Origin: Nonomuraea polychroma
GTDB lineage: Bacteria > Actinomycetota > Actinomycetes > Streptosporangiales > Streptosporangiaceae
Length of the DNA: 64,000 nucleotides
Direction of reading: 5' to 3'
NCBI RefSeq assembly: GCF_004011505.1
Contig: NZ_SAUN01000001.1
Span: forward strand, 7,219,501 to 7,283,500
Positions 49,325 to 57,804 of this stretch are shown here, in pieces. Below the pieces are notes generated by a model, which searched no databases, was not told the DNA's origin, and saw only the letters and a program-made list of their open reading frames with translations. Position 1 is the stretch's first letter; each line of letters begins with the position of its first letter. Position numbers and translations under genes: made by a program.

Positions 49325-50179
49325 TTATTTCAGCGCGCCCGTGCCGAGCCCGGACTGGATCTGACGCTGGAAGATGATGTAGACGATCATTACCGGCAGG
49401 ATCGTCATGCTCAGGGCGGCGAACAGGGCCGGCCAGTCGGCCTCGTACCCGGCCAAGGTGGAGATCGCGGCGATGCCCTGCGTGAGCACCCATTTGTCCG
49501 GGTCGCCGGCGAGGAGGACGAGGGGCAGCAGATACTGGTTCCACTGGCCGAGCACGTTGAAGATGGTGATGCTGATCAGGCCGGGCTTGGCCATGGGAAC
49601 CATGATCTGGAAGAACGTGCGGGTGTGCGAGGCGCCGTCGATAAGGGCCGCTTCGGCGACAGCATCCGGCAACGTCCGGAAAAATGCCGCCAAAAAGAAC
49701 ACCGTGAACGGCAGGGAATACGCGATGTACACCAGGACCAGCCCGATGTGCGAATTCAGCAGGCCGAACTGCTTGACGACGAAGAAGAGCGGCCCCAGCG
49801 CCAGGAAGACCGGGAACGCGAGACCCGCCACGAAGTAGTAATAAATCAGCTTGTTGCCGATGAACCGGTAGCGCGCCAGCACGTACGCCGCCATCGACCC
49901 GAACAGCATCGTCCCGGCCGTCCCGAAGAACACGACGACAACCGTGTTGAGCATGTACTGCCCGATATGCGCCTTGTCCCAGGCCCGGCCCCACGAATCG
50001 AGCCGCAACGCGCCGGGCAACTGCAGCGGGTCGCCGAAGATCTCGGTGTTGGTCTTGAACGACGCCAGGAACGTCCACGCCAGCGGCGCGATGATCAGCA
50101 ACGCCCAGACCGCCAGCGCCACGTGCGACAGCGCGTTGAGCACGCCGAGCCGCGGCCCGCCCATCCCCCTCGCGGTCAC
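49325..50179 (-). CDS. ngcG: MalG-type sugar ABC permease (NgcG-like)
   Basis: A 284-residue permease with six helices. The cytoplasmic EAA loop is EAALIDGASHTRTFFQIMVP near residue 178. The N-terminus LSHVALAVWALLIIAPLAWT and the end VYIIFQRQIQSGLGTGALK are typical of MalG-like proteins in CUT1 importers. It begins at a GTG one base into the previous stop (TAGTG). With the preceding permease it forms the channel for the GlcNAc/chitobiose-type importer. Confidence 0.85.
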   Translation of the reverse strand: MTARGMGGPRLGVLNALSHVALAVWALLIIAPLAWTFLASFKTNTEIFGDPLQLPGALRLDSWGRAWDKAHIGQYMLNTVVVVFFGTAGTMLFGSMAAYVLARYRFIGNKLIYYYFVAGLAFPVFLALGPLFFVVKQFGLLNSHIGLVLVYIAYSLPFTVFFLAAFFRTLPDAVAEAALIDGASHTRTFFQIMVPMAKPGLISITIFNVLGQWNQYLLPLVLLAGDPDKWVLTQGIAAISTLAGYEADWPALFAALSMTILPVMIVYIIFQRQIQSGLGTGALK

Positions 50180-51093
50180 TACAGCTCAACCCTCTCGCGC
50201 CTGGTCGTACGCAACGTCAGCACGGCGAACGTCACGGTCAGGAAGAACAGCGCCACGCCCATCGCGCTGGCGTACCCGACCTTGTTGAAGGCGAAGGCCG
50301 TTTTGTAGATGGTGATCGGCAGGATGGTCGTGGCCCCGTCGGGCTCGCCCTTGTCCCCCGCCAGCACCAGGATCAGCGCGAACCCGTCGAAGGCGGCGAT
50401 GCCGAGGTAGATCCAGCCGACCTGGACCGTGTCGCGCAGCAGCGGCAGCGTGATCGAGAAGAACAGCCGCACGCGTCCGGCGCCGTCGAGCGCAGCGGCC
50501 TCGAAGTAGTCCCGGGAAATGGCGGCCATTCCCGCGGAGAAGAGCACGACGTAGAACCCGACGGCCTGCCAGACCATCACCGCGATGATCGACCAGAGGG
50601 CCAGCCCGGGCTCGGTGAGCCAGCCGACCGGATCGACGCCGACCCTGGCGAGCACGCCATTGAGCACGCCGTCCGCGTCCGGCCGGTAGACGGCCTGGAA
50701 CAACACCCCGACCACGGCCACGGCGAGCACCTGGGGAAAGAAGTACACCACCCGGTAGAACTTCGACCCCCAGACGCCTTTCATGCCCGCGCCCCGGGTG
50801 CCGCCGCCCAGGTTGAGCAGGAACGACAGGAAGAGCGCGATGACGATGGTGACGATCGGCAAGACGAGCAGCAGGATTCCGTGATTGCGCAGGGCCCGCC
50901 AGAACACCTCGTCCTCGAACAACCGGCCGAAGTTGCCCAAGCCCACATAACGGACGACCGACGAGATTCCGTTCCAGCTCGTCAGCGAGAGCTGGAACGC
51001 CTGGATGTAGGGGCTGATGACGAAGACCGAATAGAGGGCGACGGGGACGACGAGGAATCCGGCGACGAACCCGTACCTGCGCAACCGCTCCAT
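50179..51093 (-). CDS. ngcF: MalF-type sugar ABC permease (NgcF-like)
   Basis: A 304-residue six-helix permease with the EAA loop FEAAALDGAGRVRLFFSITL near residue 198. It lies 4 bp after the binding-protein gene and overlaps its partner permease by one base. No ATPase is encoded here, which is usual for NgcEFG-type importers because they share the MsiK ATPase encoded elsewhere. Confidence 0.85.
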   Translation of the reverse strand: MERLRRYGFVAGFLVVPVALYSVFVISPYIQAFQLSLTSWNGISSVVRYVGLGNFGRLFEDEVFWRALRNHGILLLVLPIVTIVIALFLSFLLNLGGGTRGAGMKGVWGSKFYRVVYFFPQVLAVAVVGVLFQAVYRPDADGVLNGVLARVGVDPVGWLTEPGLALWSIIAVMVWQAVGFYVVLFSAGMAAISRDYFEAAALDGAGRVRLFFSITLPLLRDTVQVGWIYLGIAAFDGFALILVLAGDKGEPDGATTILPITIYKTAFAFNKVGYASAMGVALFFLTVTFAVLTLRTTRRERVEL

Positions 51094-51097
51094 CGGG

Positions 51098-52543
51098 CTA
51101 TTGGCTCCGCGTCTGCTTGGCGACGGCGTCGTCCTGCTTGATGGCGTCGGCCTTCTTCTGCATGTTGGCGCAGAACTTCTCCGGCGTGATCCGCCCGGCC
51201 ATGACCACGTTGATCTGCTCGGTGCCGTAGTCGAAAAGCTCCTTGTACCAGCCTTCGAACCGGGCGTCGGTGATGATGTTCTCGCCGGCCGCGTCCTGGG
51301 CCTTGGCCGCGCTCTTCAGACCGGCGGGCAGGTCCACGCCCTCGGCGGCGCCGTTGACCACCGTGAGGTTCTTGGTCTTCTCGGTGAAGCCCTTCGCGCC
51401 TTCCTTGGAGAGCATGACGCGCAGGTATTCGAGCCCTCCCTGCGGGTTCTTGCCCTTGGCGGCGACGACGAAGTTCTCGCCGACGCCGACTTGGATGGCG
51501 CCGTACGGCATCTTGTCGGCGGCGGTGACGTCGGGAATGGGGGCGATGGCGTACTGGAAGTCCAGCGGGATCTCCTTGGTCATCTCGTTCTCGATCCACG
51601 ACCCGACCGGATAGAACAGCACCTTGTTCTGCAGGTGCTTGATCTGGGTCTGCGTGTGGTCGAGCCCGAAGTATGCCTTGTCGCCATATTTCGCCTGGAT
51701 GTCGGCCCACGCCGTGACCGCCTGCTTCATGGGCTCGGCGTTCCAGGCGTTGTCCACCAGGTTGTCGATGTCGATGATGACCTGGTTGCCGCCGATCTTG
51801 GCAGCGGTGTAAAGCACGTTCCAGAGCTGGTAGTACGGGCCCTTCTGACCCGGGTACGCGAAGAGCAGGATGCCGTCCTTCTTCGCGGTCTCCCCCAGCG
51901 CCGTGAACTCGGCCCACGTCTTCGGAACCGCCCATCCCCTGGACTCGAACAGCTTGGCGTTGTACCAGAGCGCACGATGGGACACGGTGTAGTTCAGCAC
52001 CAGGTCCTTGCCGTCGATCTTGGCGTTGTCGAGCACGGCGGGCGTGATGGTGTCGCGCACCTTCTTGCCCGGCTCGTCCACCGACGGCGCGTCGAACAGC
52101 GGGGCCAGGTCCGCCAGATGACCCTCTGCGGCCAGCGCGGCCAGGTCCAGCGCCTCGGGGCCGGAGTTGTTGAGCACGTCAGGCACGTCGCCGCCGACGA
52201 AGCGGGGGCGGAGCTGGGTGCCGATCTGCTGCGTGGCGGTGTGCTTGATCGACACCCCGGGGAACGCCTTCTTGTAGAGCTCCTCGTGCAGGTCCTTGGC
52301 GTACGCGTCACCGTACCCGCCGCTGAAGATGACCACTTCGAGCGGTTTCTTGGCGTCGACCCCGAACGGGTTCTTCGGGTCGGCGGAGGCGGCGATCGAG
52401 GTCGCCGGGGCGGCCGTGGGATCGCCGCCTCCGCCGGCGGTGGCGCAGGCGCTCAGCAGGCCCGCGCCGGGGCCGGCCACGAACGCGGTCATGCCGATAC
52501 GGCGAAGCAGTTGGCGTCGTGTGATCTCACCCGGGTGGGTCAT
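51098..52543 (-). CDS. ngcE: GlcNAc/chitobiose ABC substrate-binding lipoprotein (NgcE-like)
   Basis: The 481-residue CUT1 binding protein has a Tat-type N-terminus (TRRQLLRRIG) and a lipobox (GLLSAC, Cys near residue 33). The body starts LEVVIFSGGYGDAYAKDLHE near residue 67, and GDVPDVLNNSGPEALDL near residue 116, YTVSHRALWYNAKLFESRGW near residue 190 and IENEMTKEIPLDFQYAIAP near residue 315 agree with N-acetylglucosamine/diacetylchitobiose-binding NgcE proteins. It captures chitin oligosaccharides outside the membrane. The ligand is assigned by overall similarity, not by identified binding residues. A palindromic operator lies 14 bp upstream of the ATG. Confidence 0.82.
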   Translation of the reverse strand: MTHPGEITRRQLLRRIGMTAFVAGPGAGLLSACATAGGGGDPTAAPATSIAASADPKNPFGVDAKKPLEVVIFSGGYGDAYAKDLHEELYKKAFPGVSIKHTATQQIGTQLRPRFVGGDVPDVLNNSGPEALDLAALAAEGHLADLAPLFDAPSVDEPGKKVRDTITPAVLDNAKIDGKDLVLNYTVSHRALWYNAKLFESRGWAVPKTWAEFTALGETAKKDGILLFAYPGQKGPYYQLWNVLYTAAKIGGNQVIIDIDNLVDNAWNAEPMKQAVTAWADIQAKYGDKAYFGLDHTQTQIKHLQNKVLFYPVGSWIENEMTKEIPLDFQYAIAPIPDVTAADKMPYGAIQVGVGENFVVAAKGKNPQGGLEYLRVMLSKEGAKGFTEKTKNLTVVNGAAEGVDLPAGLKSAAKAQDAAGENIITDARFEGWYKELFDYGTEQINVVMAGRITPEKFCANMQKKADAIKQDDAVAKQTRSQ

Positions 52544-52556
52544 GGAGGCTCCCGAA

Positions 52557-52573
52557 TTAGGAAAGTTTCCTAA
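52557..52573 (-). promoter_or_regulatory. ROK-type operator of the NgcEFG operon
   Basis: TTAGGAAAGTTTCCTAA is a perfect inverted repeat (TTAGGAAA / TTTCCTAA) about the central G. It lies between the promoter region and the start of the binding-protein gene. Sites of the form TTAG-AAA-TTT-CTAA are typical of ROK-family sugar repressors in actinomycetes. No ROK gene is in the window, so the repressor acts in trans. Confidence 0.7.
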
Positions 52574-52754
52574 CGTTTGCCCGAAGGTACGAACGGCCGC
52601 CGACCTGCGTCAAGGGCCGCAATCGACCCGTGACCTGGCCGTGACCGCGTGCACCGCACCCGTGACCTGAGAGCAGACGACAGCATCGTCCACCTGCGCG
52701 AAGAGAGCAAGAGCAGCCCGGACATCCACCCATGGGGCCCGCCGCCGGTGAGCG

Positions 52755-53651
52755 TCAATCCTCCCACCAGGCGCGCGGTTCCGGCGCCGCGGACTTGGGC
52801 AGCGAGTCGAGCGGCACGTCCGGGCCGACCTCGACGGTCACCTCGGCGGCGTCGGACGCCGTCTTGAAGACCGCCCCGACGAGCCAGTCGTCCTTGATGT
52901 GCTCGCCATCGACCTTGTAGCCCGAGCCGGTGCCGTCGGGGTGCGACCACATCACTACATACGTGACCTTCAGTCCGCGCTTCTCCATGTCGGCCCTGAC
53001 CTCGGCGACCGGCTTGCCTCGCGGGTTGTGGTCGTCGCCGTTGACCGGATGGATCTGGACGCGCTGGGCATAGGGCTCGCCGGGCGCGGCCGGCCGGCCG
53101 ATGCCGAAGATGATCCTGCCCTTGTAGTCGATCGGCATGGAGATCTTGCCGCAGTAGGCGGACGCGCAGTTCTCCCGGCGCCAGGAGCGCGTCATGCCCA
53201 TCCCCTCCGGGAAGTCGCCCGGCGTGACGGGTCCCACCAACGTGCCCACCTCCTCCGGGGCCACCGGGGCGCTCTTCACCTCGGCATCCAGCCCGACGGC
53301 GCGGAAGGCCTCGGTGAAGGCCGCGACGTCGGCCTCGGGGTCCGTGATCGTGACGTGGAGGTAGCCGTCGCGGGTCTCGACAGAGACCGCCGCGTTGGCG
53401 TACTCGGTGACGGGGTCGCCGAAGGGCAGCCCGACGACGAGCGCGGCGGCCAGCCCGGTCACCAGCACTCCCAGCGCCAGGCCGCGTCGCAGGCGCGACC
53501 CGAGGGCCGGCGTGGGCTTCCCGGACACGGGAGCTCGCTCATCCGACATGATCGACTGCATCAGTGCCCGCGCCCCCGCGCCGGACGCCTGTCCCACCGG
53601 CTCCTTGAGCAGGTCCTCGTCGCGCACGCGGGCGAGATCGGCGATGTTCAC
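52755..53651 (-). CDS. Membrane protein coupled to an ECF sigma factor
   Basis: The 298-residue protein has a cytoplasmic N-terminus (about 1-53, NIADLARVRDEDLLKEPVGQ), one helix (about 57-76, LALGVLVTGLAAALVVGL) and an outer domain with one Cys pair (ENCASAYCGKIS near residue 165). It overlaps the sigma gene by GTGA, as anti-sigma factors do, but lacks the HxxxCxxC zinc motif. The N-terminal region resembles the cytoplasmic part of actinobacterial proteins encoded with SigE/RpoE-like sigma factors. Function as anti-sigma factor or signal receptor is inference. Confidence 0.65.
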   Translation of the reverse strand: MNIADLARVRDEDLLKEPVGQASGAGARALMQSIMSDERAPVSGKPTPALGSRLRRGLALGVLVTGLAAALVVGLPFGDPVTEYANAAVSVETRDGYLHVTITDPEADVAAFTEAFRAVGLDAEVKSAPVAPEEVGTLVGPVTPGDFPEGMGMTRSWRRENCASAYCGKISMPIDYKGRIIFGIGRPAAPGEPYAQRVQIHPVNGDDHNPRGKPVAEVRADMEKRGLKVTYVVMWSHPDGTGSGYKVDGEHIKDDWLVGAVFKTASDAAEVTVEVGPDVPLDSLPKSAAPEPRAWWED

Positions 53652-54193
53652 AGGACACTCCCTTCGACTGCGACGGCACGTGGGGCATCGATTCCGGCCT
53701 CGGCCAGGGCACGGGCGAAGCGCCTGCGGGCGCGATAGAGCCTCACCCTGGCGGCGTTGCGCGAGATGCCGAGCGTCTTGGCGATCTGGCCGGGGTCGAG
53801 GCGCTCCCAGGCGACCAGGGACAGCAGCTCCCTGTCGTCGTCGGACAGCGCGCGGAAGACCCGGCCGAGCTGCGACAGGTCAGCGGCGGGCGGGCCCTGC
53901 GCGACCAGCGGCGTGGCGGCCAGCTGGGCACGCAGGGCGGCGGTGCGCTGCTCGTGGCGGCGCTCGCCGCGCCGGTGGTTGGCCAGCACCTTCCTGGCCA
54001 CGCCGAACAACCACAACTTCGCCTCGTCGCCCGCGGGGACTTCGGCTATCCGGCGCCAGGCGATCATGAAGGTCTCGGCCACCACGTCGGCCGCGTCATC
54101 GGGGTCCGCGCAACGGCGTAACGCGTACCCCAGCAGCGGTCCGTACGAGGATCCGTAGATCTCCTCGAACCGGCTCGCGGGATCGGCTCCCAT
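53648..54193 (-). CDS. ECF-type RNA polymerase sigma factor
   Basis: A 181-residue sigma-70 family protein with only regions 2 and 4: FEEIYGSSYGPLLGYALRRC and DAADVVAETFMIAWRRI (region 2), and ELLSLVAWERLDPGQIAKTL then GISRNAARVRLYRARRRFAR (region 4, DNA-binding helix). Spacing and length are normal for an ECF factor. GAGGAG precedes the ATG. It directs RNA polymerase to specific promoters when released by its partner, presumably the coupled membrane protein. Confidence 0.93.
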   Translation of the reverse strand: MGADPASRFEEIYGSSYGPLLGYALRRCADPDDAADVVAETFMIAWRRIAEVPAGDEAKLWLFGVARKVLANHRRGERRHEQRTAALRAQLAATPLVAQGPPAADLSQLGRVFRALSDDDRELLSLVAWERLDPGQIAKTLGISRNAARVRLYRARRRFARALAEAGIDAPRAVAVEGSVL

Positions 54194-54231
54194 CCGGTCT
54201 CCTCACTTGGGGTCATTGACATCAACCCCAT

Positions 54232-54247
54232 GTCCGGAATCCCGGAC
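54232..54247 (-). terminator. Short GC hairpin after the aminotransferase gene
   Basis: GTCCGG-AATC-CCGGAC forms a 6-bp stem 18 bp after the aminotransferase stop and before the sigma gene. There is no T run, so it would be a weak or Rho-assisted terminator. The nearby GGGGT-N11-ACCCC could instead be an operator for the sigma gene. Confidence 0.35.
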
Positions 54248-54264
54248 GCATTACCGAGGAGATG

Positions 54265-55479
54265 TCAGCCGAAGTGGGCCCGGGTTTCGGCGAAGGCCCG
54301 GTCGGTGCCCTCCAGTGCCTTGGCGACGTCGTCTTCCGTGTGCGCGGCCGACATGAACCAGTTGTGCCACGGGTGCAGATACACCCCGTGCCGCAGGCAG
54401 GCGTCGCTCCAGTACATGGCGACGGACAGGTCGGCGTCGCCGTCGAAGCTGAGCCACGGGATCGTGACCGGCCCCGTCTGGTTCACCACGAAGCCGTGGG
54501 ACTTGGCCTGGTCGTTCAGGCCCTCGCGCAGGAGCGTGCCGGCGCGTTCCATGGCGGCGATGCCGTCCGTGTCACGCAGGGTCTCGATGGTGGCCTTGGC
54601 CGCCGCCATGGCGACCGCCGAGAACCAGAACGAGCCCGTCGAGTACAACGTCTGCGCGGGTCCGCGCAGCGCGTCGGTGCCGGTGACGGCGGCGATCGGG
54701 TAGCCGTTGGCCATGGCCTTGGACCAGGCCGTCAGATCCGGCCGCACCCCATAGGGCTCCCACGAGCCTCGCAGGTCGATGCGGAAACCGGCCCGCACGT
54801 CGTCGATCACCAGCGCCGCCCCCAGCCGGTCGGCCAGGGCGCGGGCGCCGCGGGCGAAGGCCGGCTCGACCAGCTCCTGGTCCTCGAACGAGTCGTGCTT
54901 GAACGGCGTCACGATGATCGCCGCCACGTCCCCTTCCACGGTGGCCGCCGCGGCCTCCAGCGACTCCAGCGAATTGTACGTGAACTCGACCAGGTCGGCC
55001 CGCTCGTTCGGCGTCGTGCCCGCCAGGGAGGGCGTGCACCACGGGTCGGCCCCGTGGTAAGCGCCGTGGGCCATCAGGACCTTGGTGCGGCCGGTGGCGG
55101 CTCTGGCGACCATCAACGCCTGGGTGGTGGCGTCGGTGCCGTTCTTGGAGAACATCGCCCAGTCGGCGCTCGGGATGGTGTCCACGAGCAGCTCGGCCAG
55201 CTCCACCATGATCGCGCCGGGACCGTTGAGGCAGTCGCCGAGCGCGGCCTGGCGGGCGGCGGCCTCCTCCACGCGCGGATGCCGGTGCCCCAGCACGATG
55301 GGACCCCAGCTGCACATGAAGTCGATGTACTCGCGCCCGTCCACGTCCCACTGCCGGCACCCTTCGCCGCGCTCGAAGAACTGCGGGTAGCCGGGGGCGA
55401 AGATGGCGGCGTTGAGGTGCCCGTACATGCCGCCGGGGACGACCTTCGCGGCGCGCAGGCGGAGTTCGGCGTCGTTCAC
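54265..55479 (-). CDS. Class III aminotransferase (glutamate-1-semialdehyde-mutase-like)
   Basis: The 404-residue protein begins at a GTG overlapping the sugar-kinase stop (GTGA). It has fold-type I features: VVPGGMYGHLN near residue 13 and YIDFMCSWGPIVLGHRHP near residue 50 like glutamate-1-semialdehyde aminomutases, FSKNGTDATTQALMVARAAT near residue 112, MAHGAYHGADP near residue 137, PLP Asp in LVIDDVRAGFR near residue 226 and Lys in DLTAWSKAMANGYP near residue 252. Such enzymes act on amino- and keto-compounds outside haem synthesis. Coupling to a PfkB-type kinase suggests a role in sugar or amino-sugar metabolism; the reaction is unknown. Confidence 0.82.
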   Translation of the reverse strand: MNDAELRLRAAKVVPGGMYGHLNAAIFAPGYPQFFERGEGCRQWDVDGREYIDFMCSWGPIVLGHRHPRVEEAAARQAALGDCLNGPGAIMVELAELLVDTIPSADWAMFSKNGTDATTQALMVARAATGRTKVLMAHGAYHGADPWCTPSLAGTTPNERADLVEFTYNSLESLEAAAATVEGDVAAIIVTPFKHDSFEDQELVEPAFARGARALADRLGAALVIDDVRAGFRIDLRGSWEPYGVRPDLTAWSKAMANGYPIAAVTGTDALRGPAQTLYSTGSFWFSAVAMAAAKATIETLRDTDGIAAMERAGTLLREGLNDQAKSHGFVVNQTGPVTIPWLSFDGDADLSVAMYWSDACLRHGVYLHPWHNWFMSAAHTEDDVAKALEGTDRAFAETRAHFG

Positions 55480-56393
55480 GTGAGCATCCTTAGGGTCGAG
55501 TCGAGGTCGGTGAGCCCGGCGTCCGAGCCGAGGCCGGTGGCGACCCGGGCGGCGGCGGCCGTGCCCCATCGCGCGGCCGTCAGGACGTCCTGATCGTGGA
55601 GGAGGCCGGTGAGGAAACCCGCGCAGTACGCGTCGCCGCAGCCGGTCGTGTCCACCACGTCCGTCTTGAGCGCGGGCACGTGTTCGGAGCCGGCGTCGGT
55701 GACGACGAGGCTGCCTTCCGAGCCCATCGTGATCAGCACGCCGCGCGGGCCGTCGCCGAGCAGAGCGGCCGCGGCCTCGGGGATGTCCGTGCAGCCGGTC
55801 ATGAGGAGGGCCTGGGATTCGTTCGGCAGCACGTAGTCGACGTGGGGGAGGAAGGCGCGGGCCATGCCTAGTAAGTCGGGCATCTCCGACAGGAGGTCCA
55901 TGGTGACGATGGTCCCCGCCGCCCGTACCTCGTCCAGAAGGGCGAAGAAGGCCGGATCCCCCAGGCCGAACGTGACGTCCATGCCGCCCAGATGGATCGC
56001 CCGCACGCCGCGCAGCGCGGCGACGTCCAGGTCGGCGTAGGTCACGGACAGGTTCGCGCCGGGCACGTGGAAGCTGGGCCGCCCGCCGTCCGGCCGGATC
56101 GGCAGGATCGAGGCGGCCGTCTGCTCCCCCGTCCTGCGGACCAGGAACGAGGTGTCCACTCCCCGCTTGGCCAGCACCATCAGCAGGAAGTCGCCGAGCT
56201 CGTCGTCGCCGATGGCGCCCATCGTGACCACGGCGTTGCCCAGCTTGACCAGATCGACCGCCGTCCCCGCGGCGGAGCCCGCGGCGGTGAGGCGGAGCTG
56301 GTCGACCAGCACGGTGTCCTGGCCCTCGGGAATGTGGTCGATGGGCCTGGCGAGGATGTCGACGATGTGGACGCCGACGGTGGCGACGGTCAT
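55476..56393 (-). CDS. PfkB-family carbohydrate kinase
   Basis: A 305-residue ribokinase-like protein. The first PfkB signature is seen in LTAAGSAAGTAVDLVKLG near residue 32 with GAIGDDELGDFLL, and the second in VDTTGCGDAYCAGFLTGL near residue 247, which holds the anion hole and catalytic Asp. It phosphorylates a sugar or a related alcohol with ATP. It is divergent from a TetR gene and starts 6 nt after a strong -10 box, with no leader. Confidence 0.88.
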   Translation of the reverse strand: MTVATVGVHIVDILARPIDHIPEGQDTVLVDQLRLTAAGSAAGTAVDLVKLGNAVVTMGAIGDDELGDFLLMVLAKRGVDTSFLVRRTGEQTAASILPIRPDGGRPSFHVPGANLSVTYADLDVAALRGVRAIHLGGMDVTFGLGDPAFFALLDEVRAAGTIVTMDLLSEMPDLLGMARAFLPHVDYVLPNESQALLMTGCTDIPEAAAALLGDGPRGVLITMGSEGSLVVTDAGSEHVPALKTDVVDTTGCGDAYCAGFLTGLLHDQDVLTAARWGTAAAARVATGLGSDAGLTDLDSTLRMLT

Positions 56394-56394
56394 A

Positions 56395-56428
56395 GTCTAA
56401 ATAGACAGACGTCCGAATAAAAAGTCAA
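56395..56428 (-). promoter_or_regulatory. Promoter and operator of the sugar-kinase operon
   Basis: On the minus strand TTGACT (56423-56428), a 17-bp spacer and TCTATT (56400-56405) form a good sigma-70 promoter ending 6 nt before the kinase ATG (leaderless). GTCTA-AA-TAGAC (56395-56406) is an inverted repeat covering the -10 box and transcription start, the expected place for the adjacent TetR-type repressor. Confidence 0.65.
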
Positions 56429-56440
56429 TGGAGGCGACCG

Positions 56441-57025
56441 ATGCCGAAGATCGTCGATCACGACGAGCGCAGGCGCGAGGTGTTGTCGGCGGCCCGCCGG
56501 GTGATCGTCAGGGACGGCATCGACGCCGCCACCACCAGGGCCATCGCCAAGGAGGCCGGGTACTCCAACGGGGTGCTCGCGCACTACTTCGCCGACAAGG
56601 ACGAGATCCTGCTGTCGGCGCTGCGGCAGTCGCACCAGCGCATCAGGGCGCGGCTGACCCGCAAGGTGGAGGGCGTGACGGGGCTCGCGGCCCTGCGCGA
56701 GCTGCTGCTCGACAACTTGCCGCTGGACGCGGAGCGTACTCAGGAGACGCGGCTGGAGGTCAGCTTCTGGAGTCGCAGCCTGGCCTCGGAGCGGCTGGCG
56801 GAGGTGCAGCGGACGGAGGCGGAGGAGCTGCGGGCCGCCGTACGCGATCTGCTGGGCGAGGCGCGCTCGGCCGGCGAGCTGCGCGCGGACGACAACCTCG
56901 ACGACCTGACCGAGCACCTGCTCGCTTTGGTCGACGGCCTCAGCCTGCACCTGCTGCTCTATCCCGGCCGGCTGACCCGCGTCGACCTGGAGCGGATCAT
57001 GCTGCAGGCACTCGACCGCCTGTGA
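56441..57025 (+). CDS. TetR-family regulator
   Basis: A 194-residue protein with an N-terminal helix-turn-helix: RREVLSAARRVIVRDGIDAA then TTRAIAKEAGYSNGVLAHYF and DKDEILLSAL. The C-terminal ligand domain begins near residue 60 (THE HQRIRARLTRK segment) and contains FWSRSLASERLAEVQ. GGAGG precedes the ATG. It is divergent from the kinase/aminotransferase operon and upstream of the aldolase gene, so it probably controls both with a metabolite as inducer. Confidence 0.9.
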   Translation: MPKIVDHDERRREVLSAARRVIVRDGIDAATTRAIAKEAGYSNGVLAHYFADKDEILLSALRQSHQRIRARLTRKVEGVTGLAALRELLLDNLPLDAERTQETRLEVSFWSRSLASERLAEVQRTEAEELRAAVRDLLGEARSAGELRADDNLDDLTEHLLALVDGLSLHLLLYPGRLTRVDLERIMLQALDRL

Positions 57026-57134
57026 GGGAGTGCCGTCGCCTGGAGGAGCGGCGGGAGCGCAGCGACCAGAGCGGGGGAAGGCGGCGGCGTCCGGCGACCG
57101 ACCTGCCGAACGGAGTGAGGCCATGGGCAGGGCT

Positions 57135-57163
57135 TTGCTGTATATCGGACGACCGACTACATT
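57135..57163 (+). promoter_or_regulatory. Promoter of the class II aldolase gene
   Basis: TTGCTG (57135-57140), 17 bp, TACATT (57158-57163), then 8 nt to the ATG at 57172. There is no ribosome site, so the mRNA is probably leaderless. The region 57026-57134 holds no gene. Confidence 0.6.
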
Positions 57164-57171
57164 GCCAGCGT

Positions 57172-57804
57172 ATGAGCCTCCGCGAGCAGCTGTGCGAGTA
57201 CGGCCGGCGCGCCGTCGAGCTCGGCCTGGTCATCGGCACCTCGGGCAACCTGAGCGTGCGCCAGGGCGACCTGGTCGCGGTGACCCCGTCGGGCGCCGCG
57301 CTGGACCGGCTCACCCCGGAGATGTGCCCCATCGTGGACGTGGAGGGCTATCTGGTGGAAGGCGAGCTGCAGCCGTCGAGCGAGACGCCCATGCATCTGG
57401 CCGTCTACGAGACCACCGACGCGCAGGCCATCGTGCACACCCACTCGGTGTTCGGGACCGTCGTGGCGACCACGATGACCGAGCTGCCGCCGGTCCACTA
57501 CAACGCGCTGCTTCTCGGCGGCGTGATCAGGGTCGCCGAGTACGCCACGTACGGCACTCCGGAGCTGGCCGCCAACGTGCGGGCGGCGCTGGAGGGCAAG
57601 CGCGCCGCCCTGATGGCCAACCACGGCGGGGTGACCATCGGGGCGACGCTTGAGCAGGCGTTCGAGGCCACCCGGCTGCTCGAGTGGCTCTGCGAGGTCT
57701 ACGTCCGCGGCCTGGGCGTGGGCAAGCCGACCATCCTGACGGAAGAGCAGCTCGCCGCCGTGGTCGAGCGCGCGCTCAACCCGCCCGAGTTCCCCCGGCG
57801 TTAG
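57172..57804 (+). CDS. Class II aldolase/adducin-family protein
   Basis: A 210-residue zinc enzyme of the fuculose-phosphate-aldolase type. GTSGNLSVRQGD near residue 22 is the phosphate-binding loop, TPSGAALDRL follows, HTHSVFGTVVA near residue 88 gives two zinc His, and MANHGGVTIG near residue 148 the third. It could cleave a phosphorylated sugar made by the nearby PfkB kinase. Substrate is not determined by what I can see. Its stop overlaps that of the convergent DUF885 gene. Confidence 0.88.
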   Translation: MSLREQLCEYGRRAVELGLVIGTSGNLSVRQGDLVAVTPSGAALDRLTPEMCPIVDVEGYLVEGELQPSSETPMHLAVYETTDAQAIVHTHSVFGTVVATTMTELPPVHYNALLLGGVIRVAEYATYGTPELAANVRAALEGKRAALMANHGGVTIGATLEQAFEATRLLEWLCEVYVRGLGVGKPTILTEEQLAAVVERALNPPEFPRR

